A stretch of DNA of 64,000 nt from Mycoplasmopsis verecunda (GCF_033546915.1 NZ_CP137850.1:124001-188000), one strand, 5' to 3'. Shown: positions 49,796 to 58,458, numbered from the stretch's first letter. Numbers and translations are program-made. Notes: generated from the letters alone by a model not told the origin.

Positions 49796-50552
49796 CTTTT
49801 TCTACCTCATTTTTAATTAATGAATGAACATGAGAAGCTAGACTAGATGATTCTTGTGTTAAAAATGTATTAGGTTTTAAAGCCGGAAGAAATTCAACTT
49901 CAACTGTTAATCTTCCTTTTCTTTTAGCATCCATTGCATTTAAAGTATTTTTAATAACAACTGGTTGTATTGCTAAATATTTCTTCTGTGCTAATCAAAA
50001 TGGTCCAGAAACAAAATGTCCTAATGTTTCATCTGTAACTCTAGTTCCTTCTGGAAAGATAACACCATATGTTTTATTTTCTTTGATAAAGTCAGCAAAC
50101 TTAGTCATTTCTTTAAGACTTTGTTTAACACTTTTTCTATCAACATAAAATGTATCTAATAATGAAACGGGTGCATTTAATCATTTCGATTCGCTTATTT
50201 CTTTTTTTGCAATAAATGTAGGTATCATTAATTTTGAATTTTGTTCGAATGCTGGATTTTCTAAAGCCACCATTAATACAAGTGGGTCAAATAATGATTT
50301 ATGATTTGGGGTAAAAATAACATTACCTGATGTTAAAACATTATCATAACCTTTTACTACAACATCCACATTGTAAATCTTTAAGATTTTTTTGCTTAAT
50401 TTAAGTAAATAGTTGTAACGATCAATAGCGGAGAATTGATCTGGATCTTTTTTAAATTTTCTAAACTTTAATTTAATTTTAAGTCAACGAAGAAATCAAA
50501 TAGGAGCTAGTAGAACTCTCTTGAATCTAATGTCAATTGCATGTTTTTTCAT
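49779..50552 (-). CDS. plsC: 1-acyl-sn-glycerol-3-phosphate acyltransferase
   Basis: Adds the second acyl chain to make phosphatidic acid. The 257-residue product has a hydrophobic/basic N-terminus, the catalytic NHKSLFD (HX4D, residues about 82-88), FIAKKEISESKWLNAPV, and the substrate motif FPEGTR near residue 162. Several TGA codons are read as W. It lies between acpS and scpA, overlapping scpA, and acts with GpsA and acyl carrier protein in phospholipid synthesis. Confidence 0.94.
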
Positions 50553-50565
50553 AATTTGCCTTTCT

Positions 50566-50880
50566 TTAATTTTTTTGAACGAATGCGATAACATAATCAT
50601 CAGCATAGCTAATCGAAATTAAAAAATCTTTGAATTTTCATAGGTGTGTTGTAGGATCTTTTTGCAAGTTTATTTTGCTAAAGTTTATATATGTATTATC
50701 GGCTTTAAATATAGCTTCTTTTATTGCTCAAGAACGAGCTAGGAACTTTGCACGCTGATAATTGTCAGAAAGTTTATTAAGTTCACTTATCTCGCTTGGA
50801 GATAAAGCTCGCATAATAAAGTTTTGCGACTTATTATAAAATCGAGAAATGTTTGTAATATCAACACCTATAGAAATCAT
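50566..50880 (-). CDS. acpS: Holo-[acyl-carrier-protein] synthase
   Basis: Transfers phosphopantetheine from CoA to Ser34 of the acyl carrier protein encoded at 7.3 kb. The 104-residue product has the two AcpS motifs, ISIGVDITNISRF (residues 2-14, metal-binding Asp) and FLARSWAIKEAIFKA (about 49-63, catalytic Glu). Two TGA codons are read as W. It is slightly shorter than the usual 120 residues. It lies between an unknown gene and plsC in one operon. Confidence 0.9.
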
Positions 50881-50901
50881 AGTGTGATAATTATATTAAA
50901 T

Positions 50902-52104
50902 TTATTTAATATTTTTTATTATTTGTGAAAGAGCAGCCTGAATATTTTTTCAATTTTTAAAGTTATAATTATCTGTATTATCTAATTGAGTTTGCAAAGT
51001 AATTTTATTTTCGATATTTTCATTAAATTTCAGATAAGAAAATCATTGTTCTAATGAAATTTTTAAATTATCATTAACTATTTTGTATAAATAGCAGATT
51101 ACTGTATGTATAACACTTAAACTATCAAAAATAAATACTTTTTGATTCTTGTTTAAATTAGAAAAATTTGCTTTTACAATATATTCAAAATAGTTAAATA
51201 GGTGAATGTACATTAAATAATCATGATAGTTTATTTTTAACAAATTATATATGGAGGAATTTATTTGCTTATTAAGCAAAATAAAAACAAATGAGTTATC
51301 ACTTATAAAGTGATTTAATTCCTTAATATTGCTTATTTTGTATAGCTCATCATAATGCATCGCTTGATTAAATCTTAATGTATATACATCGCCAACATAT
51401 AAACAATATAAATAATAATGACTGCCATTAATATAAATATCTGATAAATGATATCATTTGAAATTTTGAAGTTTTGAAAATGAGTTCTTGAATTTTCTAA
51501 TTAGTTTATTCTGTAATGATTTTGAATTTGAAGATAATTGTTCAATGTTATCTAAAATAAGTACTAAAGTTGTAGTTTCATTTTCTACATCTAATAATTT
51601 AATATCAGTATATTTACCTAAAATAATTTTATTTTTAATATTAATATTTCTTATAGAGCTAATATCATTAAGAATATAGTTATCACATACAAAATAATTA
51701 TTTCTTGTATAAATGCTATTGTTTGGTGGAATCAAAAAAGCTAATGGTGACTCATTCTGTTGATAATTAAGTGATAATTTATTTTTCAAATGATTACTAA
51801 TCGTTACTTTGCTAATATCATAATTCGAATTAATGTTGTTCTCTTGACATAAAATAAAAAATAAATCATTTAATCACGAAATTTCGCCATCATTAAAATT
51901 GACCAAAATTTTATTTCGAACTAATTCATTATTCAAAATGTCTACATGATTAAACTCAAAAACCTCATTTTTGATCTTATTACTAAAATTTAAATCTTTA
52001 TTAAAGTCAAGCAATTTACATCTATTTAATATAATAGTTTCTGTGTATTTAGTGTCTAATAAAATATTTTTTCAGTATATATTTGTATTCAAAAATTTTT
52101 TCAC
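50902..52104 (-). CDS. Unknown 400-residue protein heading the acpS-plsC-scpAB operon
   Basis: A 400-residue protein rich in Asn, Ile and Lys, with a GTG start (VKKFLNTNIYWKN) after GAGGTAATT and a TATAAT box at 52134-52139 (minus strand). No signal peptide, no clear membrane helix and no motif that I recognise. The middle (LDVENETTTLVLILDNIEQLSSN near residue 155) and the hydrophobic C-terminal third (NYHDYLMYIHLFNYFEYIV) look globular. Six TGA codons are read as W. It ends 21 nt before acpS. It may be a fast-evolving version of a known operon member, but I cannot say which. Confidence 0.68.
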
Positions 52105-52133
52105 AATTACCTCAATAAAAAAATTAGTACTAT

Positions 52134-52139
52134 ATTATA
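52134..52139 (-). promoter_or_regulatory. -10 box of the acpS-plsC-scpAB operon
   Basis: TATAAT on the minus strand, 29 nt before the GTG start. Confidence 0.55.
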
Positions 52140-52220
52140 GTGCTTTTAATAAATTTTTAAAATTTTTTTTATAAAGATAATTGGATTTAAAAATCTTTAT
52201 GAAATTCAGCTAATTTATAT

Positions 52221-52337
52221 TATAATTAATCAGCAATACATAAAGACAGTAACTGCTTATAAAGCTTAATTTATGGTTACCGAGTGTATACTTGTATATT
52301 CAATTGTATTGCAATAAATTTTGAAAGGGGGCAAAAT
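52221..52337 (+). promoter_or_regulatory. rplJ promoter and probable L10 leader
   Basis: TATAAT at 52221-52226 is followed by a leader of about 105 nt before rplJ. The leader is less AT-rich than other intergenic DNA (GACAGTAACTGC, GGTTACCGAGTG). In other bacteria an L10(L12)4 complex represses rplJ-rplL by binding such a leader. The exact fold was not proven here. Confidence 0.5.
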
Positions 52338-52835
52338 ATGTCAGAATCAAAATTAAAAGCAGCTAAAAAAGAAGTTGTTTTAGAGATCGTTGACAAAATT
52401 AAAAGTTCACAAGCTGTTGCTTTTGCTGAATACCGTGGTTTAACAGTTTCAGAATTAGAAGAATTCAGAAATGAAGCAAAAAAACTTGGTGTAGATATTA
52501 AAGTTTACAAAAATCGTTTATTTAAACTTGCGGCAAGCGAAACAGGATTTGGTGAATTAGCTGAATATTTAGTAGGACCTAACATCTTTGCATTTTCAAA
52601 CAATGATGATATGTCAGCAGCAAAATTATTAGCTAAATTTGCTAAATTACATAAATTAATGGTAATTAAAGCCGGGACTTTTGAAGGTAAAGTTATCGAT
52701 TCTAAAGGTGTTAAAGAAGTTGCTACTCTTCCTACATATGAAGAAGCTCTTGGAATCCTTGCTCGTTCAATGATGGCACCATTACAACAAATTTCATTAT
52801 CACTTAAATTAGTAAGTGAAGGTAAATCAGAATAA
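52338..52835 (+). CDS. rplJ: 50S ribosomal protein L10
   Basis: The base of the flexible stalk; binds 23S rRNA and L7/L12 dimers. The 165-residue product has the L10 start ESKLKAAKKEVVLEIVDKI and the block AVAFAEYRGLTVSELEEFRNEAKKLG (about 25-50), then YKNRLFKLA. The ATG at 52338 follows AAAGGGGGC. A 54 nt upstream in-frame extension has no site and is rejected. rplL follows 34 nt later. Confidence 0.96.
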   Translation: MSESKLKAAKKEVVLEIVDKIKSSQAVAFAEYRGLTVSELEEFRNEAKKLGVDIKVYKNRLFKLAASETGFGELAEYLVGPNIFAFSNNDDMSAAKLLAKFAKLHKLMVIKAGTFEGKVIDSKGVKEVATLPTYEEALGILARSMMAPLQQISLSLKLVSEGKSE

Positions 52836-52869
52836 TTAATATATAAAAATTTAGAAAGGAAAATATATT

Positions 52870-53241
52870 ATGGCTAAATTAACAAAAGAATTATTTATTG
52901 AATCATTAAAAGAAATGTCAATTAAAGAAGTTATGGAACTTGTAGAAGCAATGAAAGAAGAATTTGGAATCGATCCTATGGCTGCTGTTGCTGTTGCTGC
53001 TGCTCCAGCTGAAGGTGGAAACGAAGAAAAATCAAGCGTTAAAGTTGTTTTAAAAGCTGACAATGGTAAAAAAGTTGCTATTATCAAAGTAGTTAAAGAC
53101 TTACTTGGATTACCATTAATGGATGCTAAAAAACTTGTTGATGCATTACCTGCTGTTATTAAAGAAAACATTAAACCAGAAGAAGCAGAACAAATCAAAG
53201 CTGCTCTTGTTGAAGCTGGTGCTGAAGTTACAGTTGAATAA
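52870..53241 (+). CDS. rplL: 50S ribosomal protein L7/L12
   Basis: The mobile stalk protein that recruits translation GTPases. The 123-residue product has the N-terminal dimerisation part, an Ala-rich hinge ([13 protein letters not shown], about 38-50) and the C-terminal domain with [21 protein letters not shown] (about 79-99). The start follows AGAAAGGAAAATAT. A terminator follows. Confidence 0.97.
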   Translation: MAKLTKELFIESLKEMSIKEVMELVEAMKEEFGIDPMAAVAVAAAPAEGGNEEKSSVKVVLKADNGKKVAIIKVVKDLLGLPLMDAKKLVDALPAVIKENIKPEEAEQIKAALVEAGAEVTVE

Positions 53242-53271
53242 TTTCTTATTTCATTAAAATAATAAAAATAG

Positions 53272-53297
53272 GTAGCTGAAAAAGCTACTTTTATTTT
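53272..53297 (+). terminator. Terminator after rplL
   Basis: GTAGCT GAAAA AGCTAC is followed by TTTTATTTT. Confidence 0.85.
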
Positions 53298-53299
53298 GC

Positions 53300-53332
53300 A
53301 AAAATATATAAAAAACCACTAGACACGGCACT
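53300..53332. repeat. Left 33 bp target-site duplication of the IS
   Basis: These 33 bases are identical to 55205-55237. They are a second, orphan copy of the 3' end and terminator T tract of the SRP RNA gene. Confidence 0.9.
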
Positions 53333-53348
53333 CCTGAGTTTCCAAGTT
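53333..53348 (+). repeat. Left terminal inverted repeat of the IS
   Basis: CCTGAGTTTCCAAGTT, the exact reverse complement of 55189-55204. After one mismatch the next three bases also match. Confidence 0.92.
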
Positions 53349-53358
53349 ATAACGGAAT

Positions 53359-53399
53359 AAAAAACGAACATTTCTACCGTATAGACTTGTTCGTTTTTT
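53359..53399. terminator. Bidirectional terminator inside the IS left end
   Basis: AAAAAACGAACA / TGTTCGTTTTTT around a 17 nt loop, symmetrical for both strands, a few bases after the transposase stop at 53406. Confidence 0.9.
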
Positions 53400-53405
53400 C
53401 ATGCT

Positions 53406-55056
53406 CTAAATTACTTGTACAAATTTATTAAATATCGTTTTTATTAGTTCAAAATCTTGTATTAATGAATTATTTTCACTATTTTTTATGTAAATTTCGT
53501 CCACAACATTACCATCTACAACTTTTACAAATTTTTGTGCAGATTTTATCGCTTCTATTGTTCTTTTATTTGTAAATTTATCTATAACACCATAATCATT
53601 TAATGATTTATTTATTGTATACAGCAAATATTTGAAAATAACTAATGAAATAAAACATAACAAGAAATGTACCATTTATATGTGCATCAGTTCATACATA
53701 CATAGGCCTAACTTCAAGTGAATTTTTTAAAGTTCTAAAGTTTTCTTCTATTTGTCATTGCTTTGCATAAATTTCCACTATCTCTTGTGCAGATAAATCT
53801 CTTCTTGATGTTTCGTAAATATAAAATCCATCAAATTGTTTATCTTCATTTAGCTTGATTAAATCTAATTCGTATCGTGCATCACCATTTCTTTTAAAGA
53901 ATCTATATTTTTTGTGGCCTAATAACTTTGAACCTTCTACATAACCATCTTTATTTTTTAATTTATTGAAATTATTAATCAATATATCTCTATCAGCTTT
54001 ATCTTTTAAAGCTCGTTTCCTGCTATATGTTATGATTTTTTCTTCTCTGATGACCATTAGGTCTCTTTTGTTATATAAAGATGCTACTGTTTGTTCCTTA
54101 TATTTAAATTCTTCAGTTCCTATATAATCAGTTTCGTTTAAAACATATTCTTTAAAATCTCTTGGACCTGATTTTAATCTGTATGAAATAACATAATCTA
54201 TACCTTTTTGTTCTAAAAATCTTAAATTTGCAGTTACAGACATTCCTTTGTCGGCAACTATTGTTACATTTTTTATGTTATAAATTTTGCTCATTTCTAT
54301 TACAAAAGGGATAAATGTTTTTGAATCTGTTGTATTACCTTTAAATAATTTGTAATGAATCGGAATCCCATTTTCATCTGTTGCTAAACCAATAACAACT
54401 TGATCTTCTTTAAATTTACCATCTTTTGAATAACCAGGATATCTAAGTCCTGTTCTTCTAAAACTCTCAAAATAAGCAGTTGATGAATCATAAAATATTA
54501 GCTCTATATTTCTTGAAGTGTTTTGAGTGATTTTTTGATTTAGTTGTTGTAATATAATACTTTCATTATCATTTAATATATCTAGTAATGTGTAATAACT
54601 TGACTTTTTATAGTCAGGTGTATTTTCATATTGAAACTTATTTTTATATGTAGAAATAAGACTATCAGCATTTAATATTCTTGATGAGACTGTGTATTTT
54701 AATAATCTATCTAAATCTTTATGTCTTGACTTAGGTAATACATCAAAGATTTTGAATTTATCAATCAAATCATAAAGAACATTAATTCCATAATTAACAT
54801 TATATGTTTCGGATTTTGAACTATTTAAATCAAACATAACGGCTTGTTTTATCTTTTCTTTAGATTCAGATACAGATAAATTCTTTATTGAATTTTTAAT
54901 CACATTAATAGGATCAGGATTAATTTCCTGTAATTTTTCTAATCTTCCTAGACCTATTTGATTACTATAACCTTTTCCATATCCATTTGATGTTGCTATT
55001 GAAATATATGTGTGATCTTTTCTTTTGTGTTTTATAACTATAAACTTGCTTTCCAT
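53406..55056 (-). pseudogene. IS1634-family transposase, frameshifted
   Basis: About 550 residues over two frames. The first 433 codons run to a TGA read as W, then continue QIEENFRTLKNSLEVRP (the conserved glutamate region of IS4-type transposases) to HING. There the frame must shift by one base at about 53670 to continue HFLLCFISLVIFKYLLYTINK and the C-terminal tail to 53406. An extra A in the sense strand (GGT-A-CAT) explains it. DDE residues are visible in FYDSSTAYFES near residue 190 and VADKGMSVTANL near 270. Without a shift, a TAA follows about 23 residues later. It could be decay, a sequencing error or, less likely, programmed frameshifting. Confidence 0.85.
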
Positions 55057-55072
55057 AACTTTATTTTATCAT

Positions 55073-55078
55073 ATTATA
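55073..55078 (-). promoter_or_regulatory. -10 box of the IS transposase
   Basis: TATAAT on the minus strand, 16 nt before the transposase ATG. Confidence 0.5.
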
Positions 55079-55120
55079 CAAGTAATACAAGTAAAAAAAG
55101 ATAAAATTTTTGGGTTAATT

Positions 55121-55147
55121 AAAAAATCCATATACCATAGGTATATG
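55121..55147 (-). terminator. Terminator-like hairpin between the IS end and the transposase
   Basis: CATATACC with a 3 nt loop and GGTATATG (55129-55147), followed on the minus strand by GATTTTTTAATT. It lies upstream of the transposase promoter, so it would stop transcripts entering from outside the element. Confidence 0.6.
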
Positions 55148-55188
55148 AACTAATTTTAGATTCCTTAAATATTGATTTTATTATTTAA

Positions 55189-55204
55189 AACTTGGAAACT
55201 CAGG
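55189..55204 (-). repeat. Right terminal inverted repeat of the IS
   Basis: Reads AACTTGGAAACTCAGG on the plus strand; exact reverse complement of 53333-53348. Confidence 0.92.
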
Positions 55205-55237
55205 AAAAATATATAAAAAACCACTAGACACGGCACT
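55205..55237. repeat. Right 33 bp target-site duplication, part of the SRP RNA gene
   Basis: Identical to 53300-53332. This copy is joined to the rest of the SRP RNA gene, so that gene remains whole. Confidence 0.9.
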
Positions 55238-55297
55238 TCCTCATGTGGCTGCTTCATTTCTGACCTGACCAGGTTAGTGGGTTACTGTTCTAATGGC
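55215..55297 (-). ncRNA. ffs: Signal recognition particle RNA (4.5S/SRP RNA)
   Basis: On the minus strand the conserved SRP loop reads GGTCAGGTCAGAAATGAAGC and then AGCC. This matches the universal GGUCAGGUC - tetraloop - AAGCAGCC core, with a GAAA tetraloop. The ends pair (CCACTA with TAGTGG) and are followed by six T. A TATAAT box on the minus strand at 55304-55309 sets the start near 55297, giving about 80 nt, the mycoplasma size. It binds Ffh for co-translational targeting. Its 3' end lies in the IS target duplication. Confidence 0.9.
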
Positions 55298-55467
55298 TTA
55301 ATTATTATAACAACTTTCATATTATTGATAAGTAAAAATATCAGAAAAAAATTATTTTTTTGATTAATAAATATATATTTCGTGTTATAATAATCTTGCT
55401 TTTAAAAACAAAGCAAATCAATAAAAAATATTTATAAAATTTATTTTTAAAAATTGATTTATATTAT

Positions 55468-55473
55468 ATAATA
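55468..55473 (+). promoter_or_regulatory. -10 box of the tRNA cluster
   Basis: TATAAT, 22 nt before tRNA-Asn. Confidence 0.5.
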
Positions 55474-55495
55474 TATAAGCGATAACAAAAGAGTG

Positions 55496-55569
55496 CCGAT
55501 TTAGCTCAGCGGTAGAGCAGCTGGCTGTTAACCAGTTGGTCGTTGGTTCAATCCCAATAATCGGCGCCA
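55496..55569 (+). tRNA. tRNA-Asn (GTT)
   Basis: A 74 nt tRNA with encoded CCA. Acceptor GCCGATT / AATCGGC, anticodon loop CTGTTAA with GTT, T loop TTCAATC. Confidence 0.95.
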
Positions 55570-55574
55570 TTTAT

Positions 55575-55650
55575 GGTCTGTTGGTGAAGCGGTTAACACA
55601 CATGGTTTTCATCCATGCATACACGGGTTCGATCCCCGTACAGACTGCCA
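55575..55650 (+). tRNA. tRNA-Glu (TTC)
   Basis: A 76 nt tRNA with encoded CCA. Acceptor GGTCTGT / ACAGACT (first pair G-U), anticodon loop TTTTCAT with TTC. Confidence 0.95.
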
Positions 55651-55655
55651 TTTAT

Positions 55656-55731
55656 GGAAGATTAGCTCAGTTGGGAGAGCGTCGCCCTTACAAGGCGAAT
55701 GTCATGGGTTCGAGTCCCTTATCTTCCACCA
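55656..55731 (+). tRNA. tRNA-Val (TAC)
   Basis: A 76 nt tRNA with encoded CCA. Acceptor GGAAGAT / ATCTTCC, anticodon loop CTTACAA with TAC. Confidence 0.96.
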
Positions 55732-55733
55732 TT

Positions 55734-55809
<76 letters not shown>

Positions 55810-55835
55810 ATAACTGATTTTAAAAACCAAATCTA

Positions 55836-55862
55836 TTATTGGACGTAAGTTCAATAATTTTT
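55836..55862 (+). terminator. Hairpin with T tract between tRNA-Thr and tRNA-Leu
   Basis: TTATTGGAC GTAA GTTCAATAA (9 bp with one G-U) is followed by TTTTT. It may end or attenuate the first four tRNAs before tRNA-Leu. Confidence 0.6.
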
Positions 55863-55874
55863 AAATCAAAAAAA

Positions 55875-55958
55875 GCGCGAGTGGTGAAATTGGCAGACAC
55901 GCTAGATTTAGGCTCTAGTGCCTCCGGCATAAGGGTTCGAGTCCCTTCTCGCGCACCA
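55875..55958 (+). tRNA. tRNA-Leu (TAG)
   Basis: An 84 nt class II tRNA with encoded CCA. Acceptor GCGCGAG / CTCGCGC, anticodon loop TTTAGGC with TAG, and a long variable arm (TGCCTCCGGCA). Confidence 0.96.
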
Positions 55959-55963
55959 GCAAT

Positions 55964-55989
55964 AACGTTAGGAAACTAACGTTTTTTAT
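55964..55989 (+). terminator. Terminator after tRNA-Leu
   Basis: AACGTTAG GAAA CTAACGTT is followed by a T tract. Confidence 0.9.
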
Positions 55990-56011
55990 TTTTGAATTTT
56001 GGGTTAAAATA

Positions 56012-56043
56012 AATAGGCCACCAATACCATTTAGTAGCCTATT
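56012..56043 (-). terminator. Terminator after whiA
   Basis: On the minus strand AATAGGC / GCCTATT with an 18 nt loop is followed by TATTTT. It overlaps the end of the whiA stop. Confidence 0.65.
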
Positions 56044-56911
56044 AAATATTTTTCTTATGTTGAGCAACAACTTGTTCTAATTTTCGAAACCAGTGATTTA
56101 ATCCGCTCTTAGAAATAAAAATATTATGCTTTGTTTCTAAAATATAAGATAATTCAGTAAGTGATAATCATTTATCTTCTGCTTTGATTCTAAAAGCAAC
56201 AAGTTGATTATCATCAAAAAGATGTTCAAGATTGTGTTCAAAAATATAATTTATGTTTTCAATATGTTTTATCGTACTTTTTGCTATTTTATTTATATTA
56301 CTTAAATCTATATTATTAATTCTGTTTGTAACATTTTCAAAATCTCTTTTAATAATAATATTTTGTAATTCGTATCATGAGTTTTTAGCATTTATACCGG
56401 CTAGAAAGTCAATTAATTTATCTTTATTTTTAGTGTAAATAACATATTTATTTGCTCTAACAATAAAGTTAAAGTTAAAGTTGTATTGATTTAATTTATC
56501 TTGGATTATTAGTAAATTTTCTTTATTATGAGAAGAAATTTCTAAATGATATGATGTAGATTCTTTTGTGGATATACTACCCGCACCGAAAAATACACCT
56601 GCAAAAAAGAATGATAAGTAATCTGAAGATTGAAGTTCATTTATTATCTCGTTATTACTTAGGATTATGATTTTTGATTTTCATGTATTTTCTTTTATGT
56701 AATCAAGATGAACTTTTTGTAATTTACGCATTAATTTATCTAATAAATAGTCATTCTTAATATATGTAACATAATTATGATTTTTGTCCACTTCAGCTGA
56801 ACAGAAAACCAACCCATTAATAAAAGCTATTATTTCTTGCTTTTTACTTATACTATTTATTATCTCTTTTTTAACATCTGAACTAAAAGAATTTACATGT
56901 TTGTTTTTCAT
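56042..56911 (-). CDS. whiA: WhiA-family DNA-binding regulator
   Basis: WhiA joins a degenerate LAGLIDADG homing-endonuclease fold to a C-terminal helix-turn-helix. The 289-residue product starts MKNKHVNSFSSDVKKEI (family start SFSxxVKxEL). It has FFFAGVFFGAGSISTKESTSYHLEIS near residues 104-129, and the C-terminal HTH ends LTELSYILETKHNIFISKSGLNHWFRKLEQ near 248-277. Four TGA codons are read as W. In Gram-positives WhiA affects cell division and chromosome segregation. No Shine-Dalgarno is seen. It is a single-gene unit. Confidence 0.87.
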
Positions 56912-57058
56912 AGCTTCAGAATTATAAAAAAATATTTTTATAAACAAAATTATTATAAAAATTTAGTTTTTTTCATTCTGATAAAAGTGCGATTTTTATA
57001 TATCTATTTTATAGGAACAAAAGAAGCTAATTACAGTCAGAACTTTATTTTCTGTATT

Positions 57059-57085
57059 TTGATAAATAGTTTTTTTTGTTAAAAT
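57059..57085 (+). promoter_or_regulatory. Promoter of infC-rpmI-rplT
   Basis: TTGATA (57059-57064) and TAAAAT (57080-57085) with a 15 bp spacer. The 56912-57058 stretch is AT-rich and shows no gene. Confidence 0.5.
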
Positions 57086-57091
57086 AAAAAA

Positions 57092-57247
57092 GCAATAGAG
57101 TTAATTGCAGAAAAGAAGAATTTATTTCTCACCTGATGACCATAGTCTTGGGTTCACAGCTACAATTGAACGTATCATAATTCTGATACCTTTTTTAGTA
57201 GACTTAGTGGGGAACCACTTTTAAATTTATTTTATTTTAAGGAGTTA
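57092..57247 (+). promoter_or_regulatory. infC leader, probable L20-type autoregulatory RNA
   Basis: An untranslated leader of about 155 nt that is clearly richer in G and C than its surroundings (CTCACCTGATGACCATAG, CTTGGGTTCACAGC). It ends in AGTGG GGAA CCACT followed by TTTT, a terminator-like hairpin, before AAGGAG of infC. In Firmicutes, L20 binds such a leader and causes early termination of infC-rpmI-rplT. Assignment is by place and shape, not alignment. Confidence 0.55.
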
Positions 57248-57250
57248 ATT

Positions 57251-57868
57251 ATTCAACCAAAAGGAAAAAAACCAGCTTCTGAACATTACATTAATAACAA
57301 TATCCCATTCAAGCAAGTATTTGTACTTGGGCCTGATGGTGATAAGTTAGGTGTTAAATATACAACAGAAGCAGTAGAGTTAGCAAAAAGCTATAAAATG
57401 GACTTAGTTTTAATAAGTGTTGAACCTAAGCCAATCTGCCGTATTCTTGATTATGGAAAATTTAAATATGACCGTAAGAAAAAGAATAAGGAAATAAAAG
57501 AAAAACAAACAGTTATACAAAATCGTGAAGTTAGATTAACTGCTATGATAGCAGATAATGATTTAAATACCAAAGCTAGAAAAGCTAGAGAATTTCTTTT
57601 AAAAGGCGATAGAATCAAAGTTTCATTAAAACTAAGAGGCCGTGAAATAGGAAGAAAAGATTTAGGTTTCAACACTCTTGAAAAATTCTTCGCATTATTA
57701 GAAGATGTTGCAGAAAAAACAACAGAACCTAAATTAGTAAATGAACGTTTCCTTGACATGAATCTCCAACCAAATAAACAAAAAATTCAAAAATACTTAA
57801 AAGAAAAGAATCTTGAAACAAATCAAGAAACTAAAGAAGGAGAATTAAATGCCAAAAATGAAAACTAA
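57251..57868 (+). CDS. infC: Translation initiation factor IF-3, ATT start
   Basis: Keeps ribosomal subunits apart and checks the start codon. About 205 residues. The N-domain has [22 protein letters not shown], the linker and C-domain have [21 protein letters not shown] (about 58-78) and [19 protein letters not shown] near 118. No ATG, GTG or TTG lies upstream of residue 1. AAGGAG at 57239-57244 is 6 nt before ATT at 57251, so the gene almost surely starts at AUU, as infC does in E. coli. The start codon choice lets IF-3 limit its own synthesis. A C-terminal charged tail overlaps rpmI. Confidence 0.93.
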   Translation: MQPKGKKPASEHYINNNIPFKQVFVLGPDGDKLGVKYTTEAVELAKSYKMDLVLISVEPKPICRILDYGKFKYDRKKKNKEIKEKQTVIQNREVRLTAMIADNDLNTKARKAREFLLKGDRIKVSLKLRGREIGRKDLGFNTLEKFFALLEDVAEKTTEPKLVNERFLDMNLQPNKQKIQKYLKEKNLETNQETKEGELNAKNEN

Positions 57869-58037
57869 AAGTGCGTTAAAGAAACGTATTAAAGTTACAG
57901 GAACAGGTAAAATCTTAAGAGAACAAGCATATCGTTCTCACTTAGCTCAAAACAAAACAACAAAACAAAAACGTCAATCACGTAAATCTGCTCAAATGTC
58001 AAAATCTGATCTTAAAAGATTTAAAGCTTTAATTTAA
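57849..58037 (+). CDS. rpmI: 50S ribosomal protein L35
   Basis: A 62-residue very basic protein beginning [21 protein letters not shown], the L35 signature (MPKxKTxxxxxKR). It overlaps the end of infC by 20 nt. GGAG lies before the ATG. It is the middle gene of infC-rpmI-rplT. Confidence 0.97.
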   Translation: MPKMKTKSALKKRIKVTGTGKILREQAYRSHLAQNKTTKQKRQSRKSAQMSKSDLKRFKALI

Positions 58038-58099
58038 TCTTGTTAATTAATTTTAGATTTTCAAATACTTAGAAATTACGTTATTAGAAAGGAATAATT

Positions 58100-58453
58100 A
58101 TGGCAAGAGTTAAAGGCGGAACAGTTACAAGAGCAAGACGTAAAAAATGATTAAAATTAGCTAAGGGATACTTTGGACATAAATCAATCGGTTACAAAGT
58201 TGCTAAACAAGCAGTTGTTAAATCATGAACATATGCTTTTAGAGACCGTAAACAAGTAAAAAGAAACTTTAGAAAATTATGAATCGCTCGTATCAATGCT
58301 GCTGTTAGAGCAGAAGGAATGAGCTATTCAAGATTTATCAACGGACTTAAAAAAGCTAATGTCACAATCAACCGTAAAATGCTTTCTGAATTAGCAATTA
58401 ATGAACCAAAAACATTTTCAGTTTTAGTTCAAATCGCTAAAGATGCAAAATAA
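58100..58453 (+). CDS. rplT: 50S ribosomal protein L20
   Basis: An early large-subunit assembly protein and repressor of its own operon. The 117-residue product starts [26 protein letters not shown], with W as TGA, and has [26 protein letters not shown]. Three TGA codons are read as W. AGAAAGGAATAATT precedes the ATG. Confidence 0.97.
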
Positions 58454-58458
58454 TATAC

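Larger units (their letters stand above)
53333..55204 (-). mobile_element. IS1634-family insertion sequence, complete ends, 1872 bp
   Basis: A 1.87 kb element bounded by perfect 16 bp inverted repeats and flanked by a 33 bp direct repeat. It holds one long transposase frame on the minus strand. Size, long target duplication and transposase sequence fit the IS1634 group of IS4-like elements, which is known to make long direct repeats of variable length. A strong bidirectional terminator lies inside the left end, and a terminator-like hairpin lies inside the right end. The transposase has a one-base frameshift near 53670, so this copy may be inactive unless supplied in trans. Confidence 0.92.

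Noticed and set aside
52284-52337. N-terminal extension of L10
   Set aside because: No site precedes it, it would lie in the leader, and L10 proteins start near the ATG at 52338.
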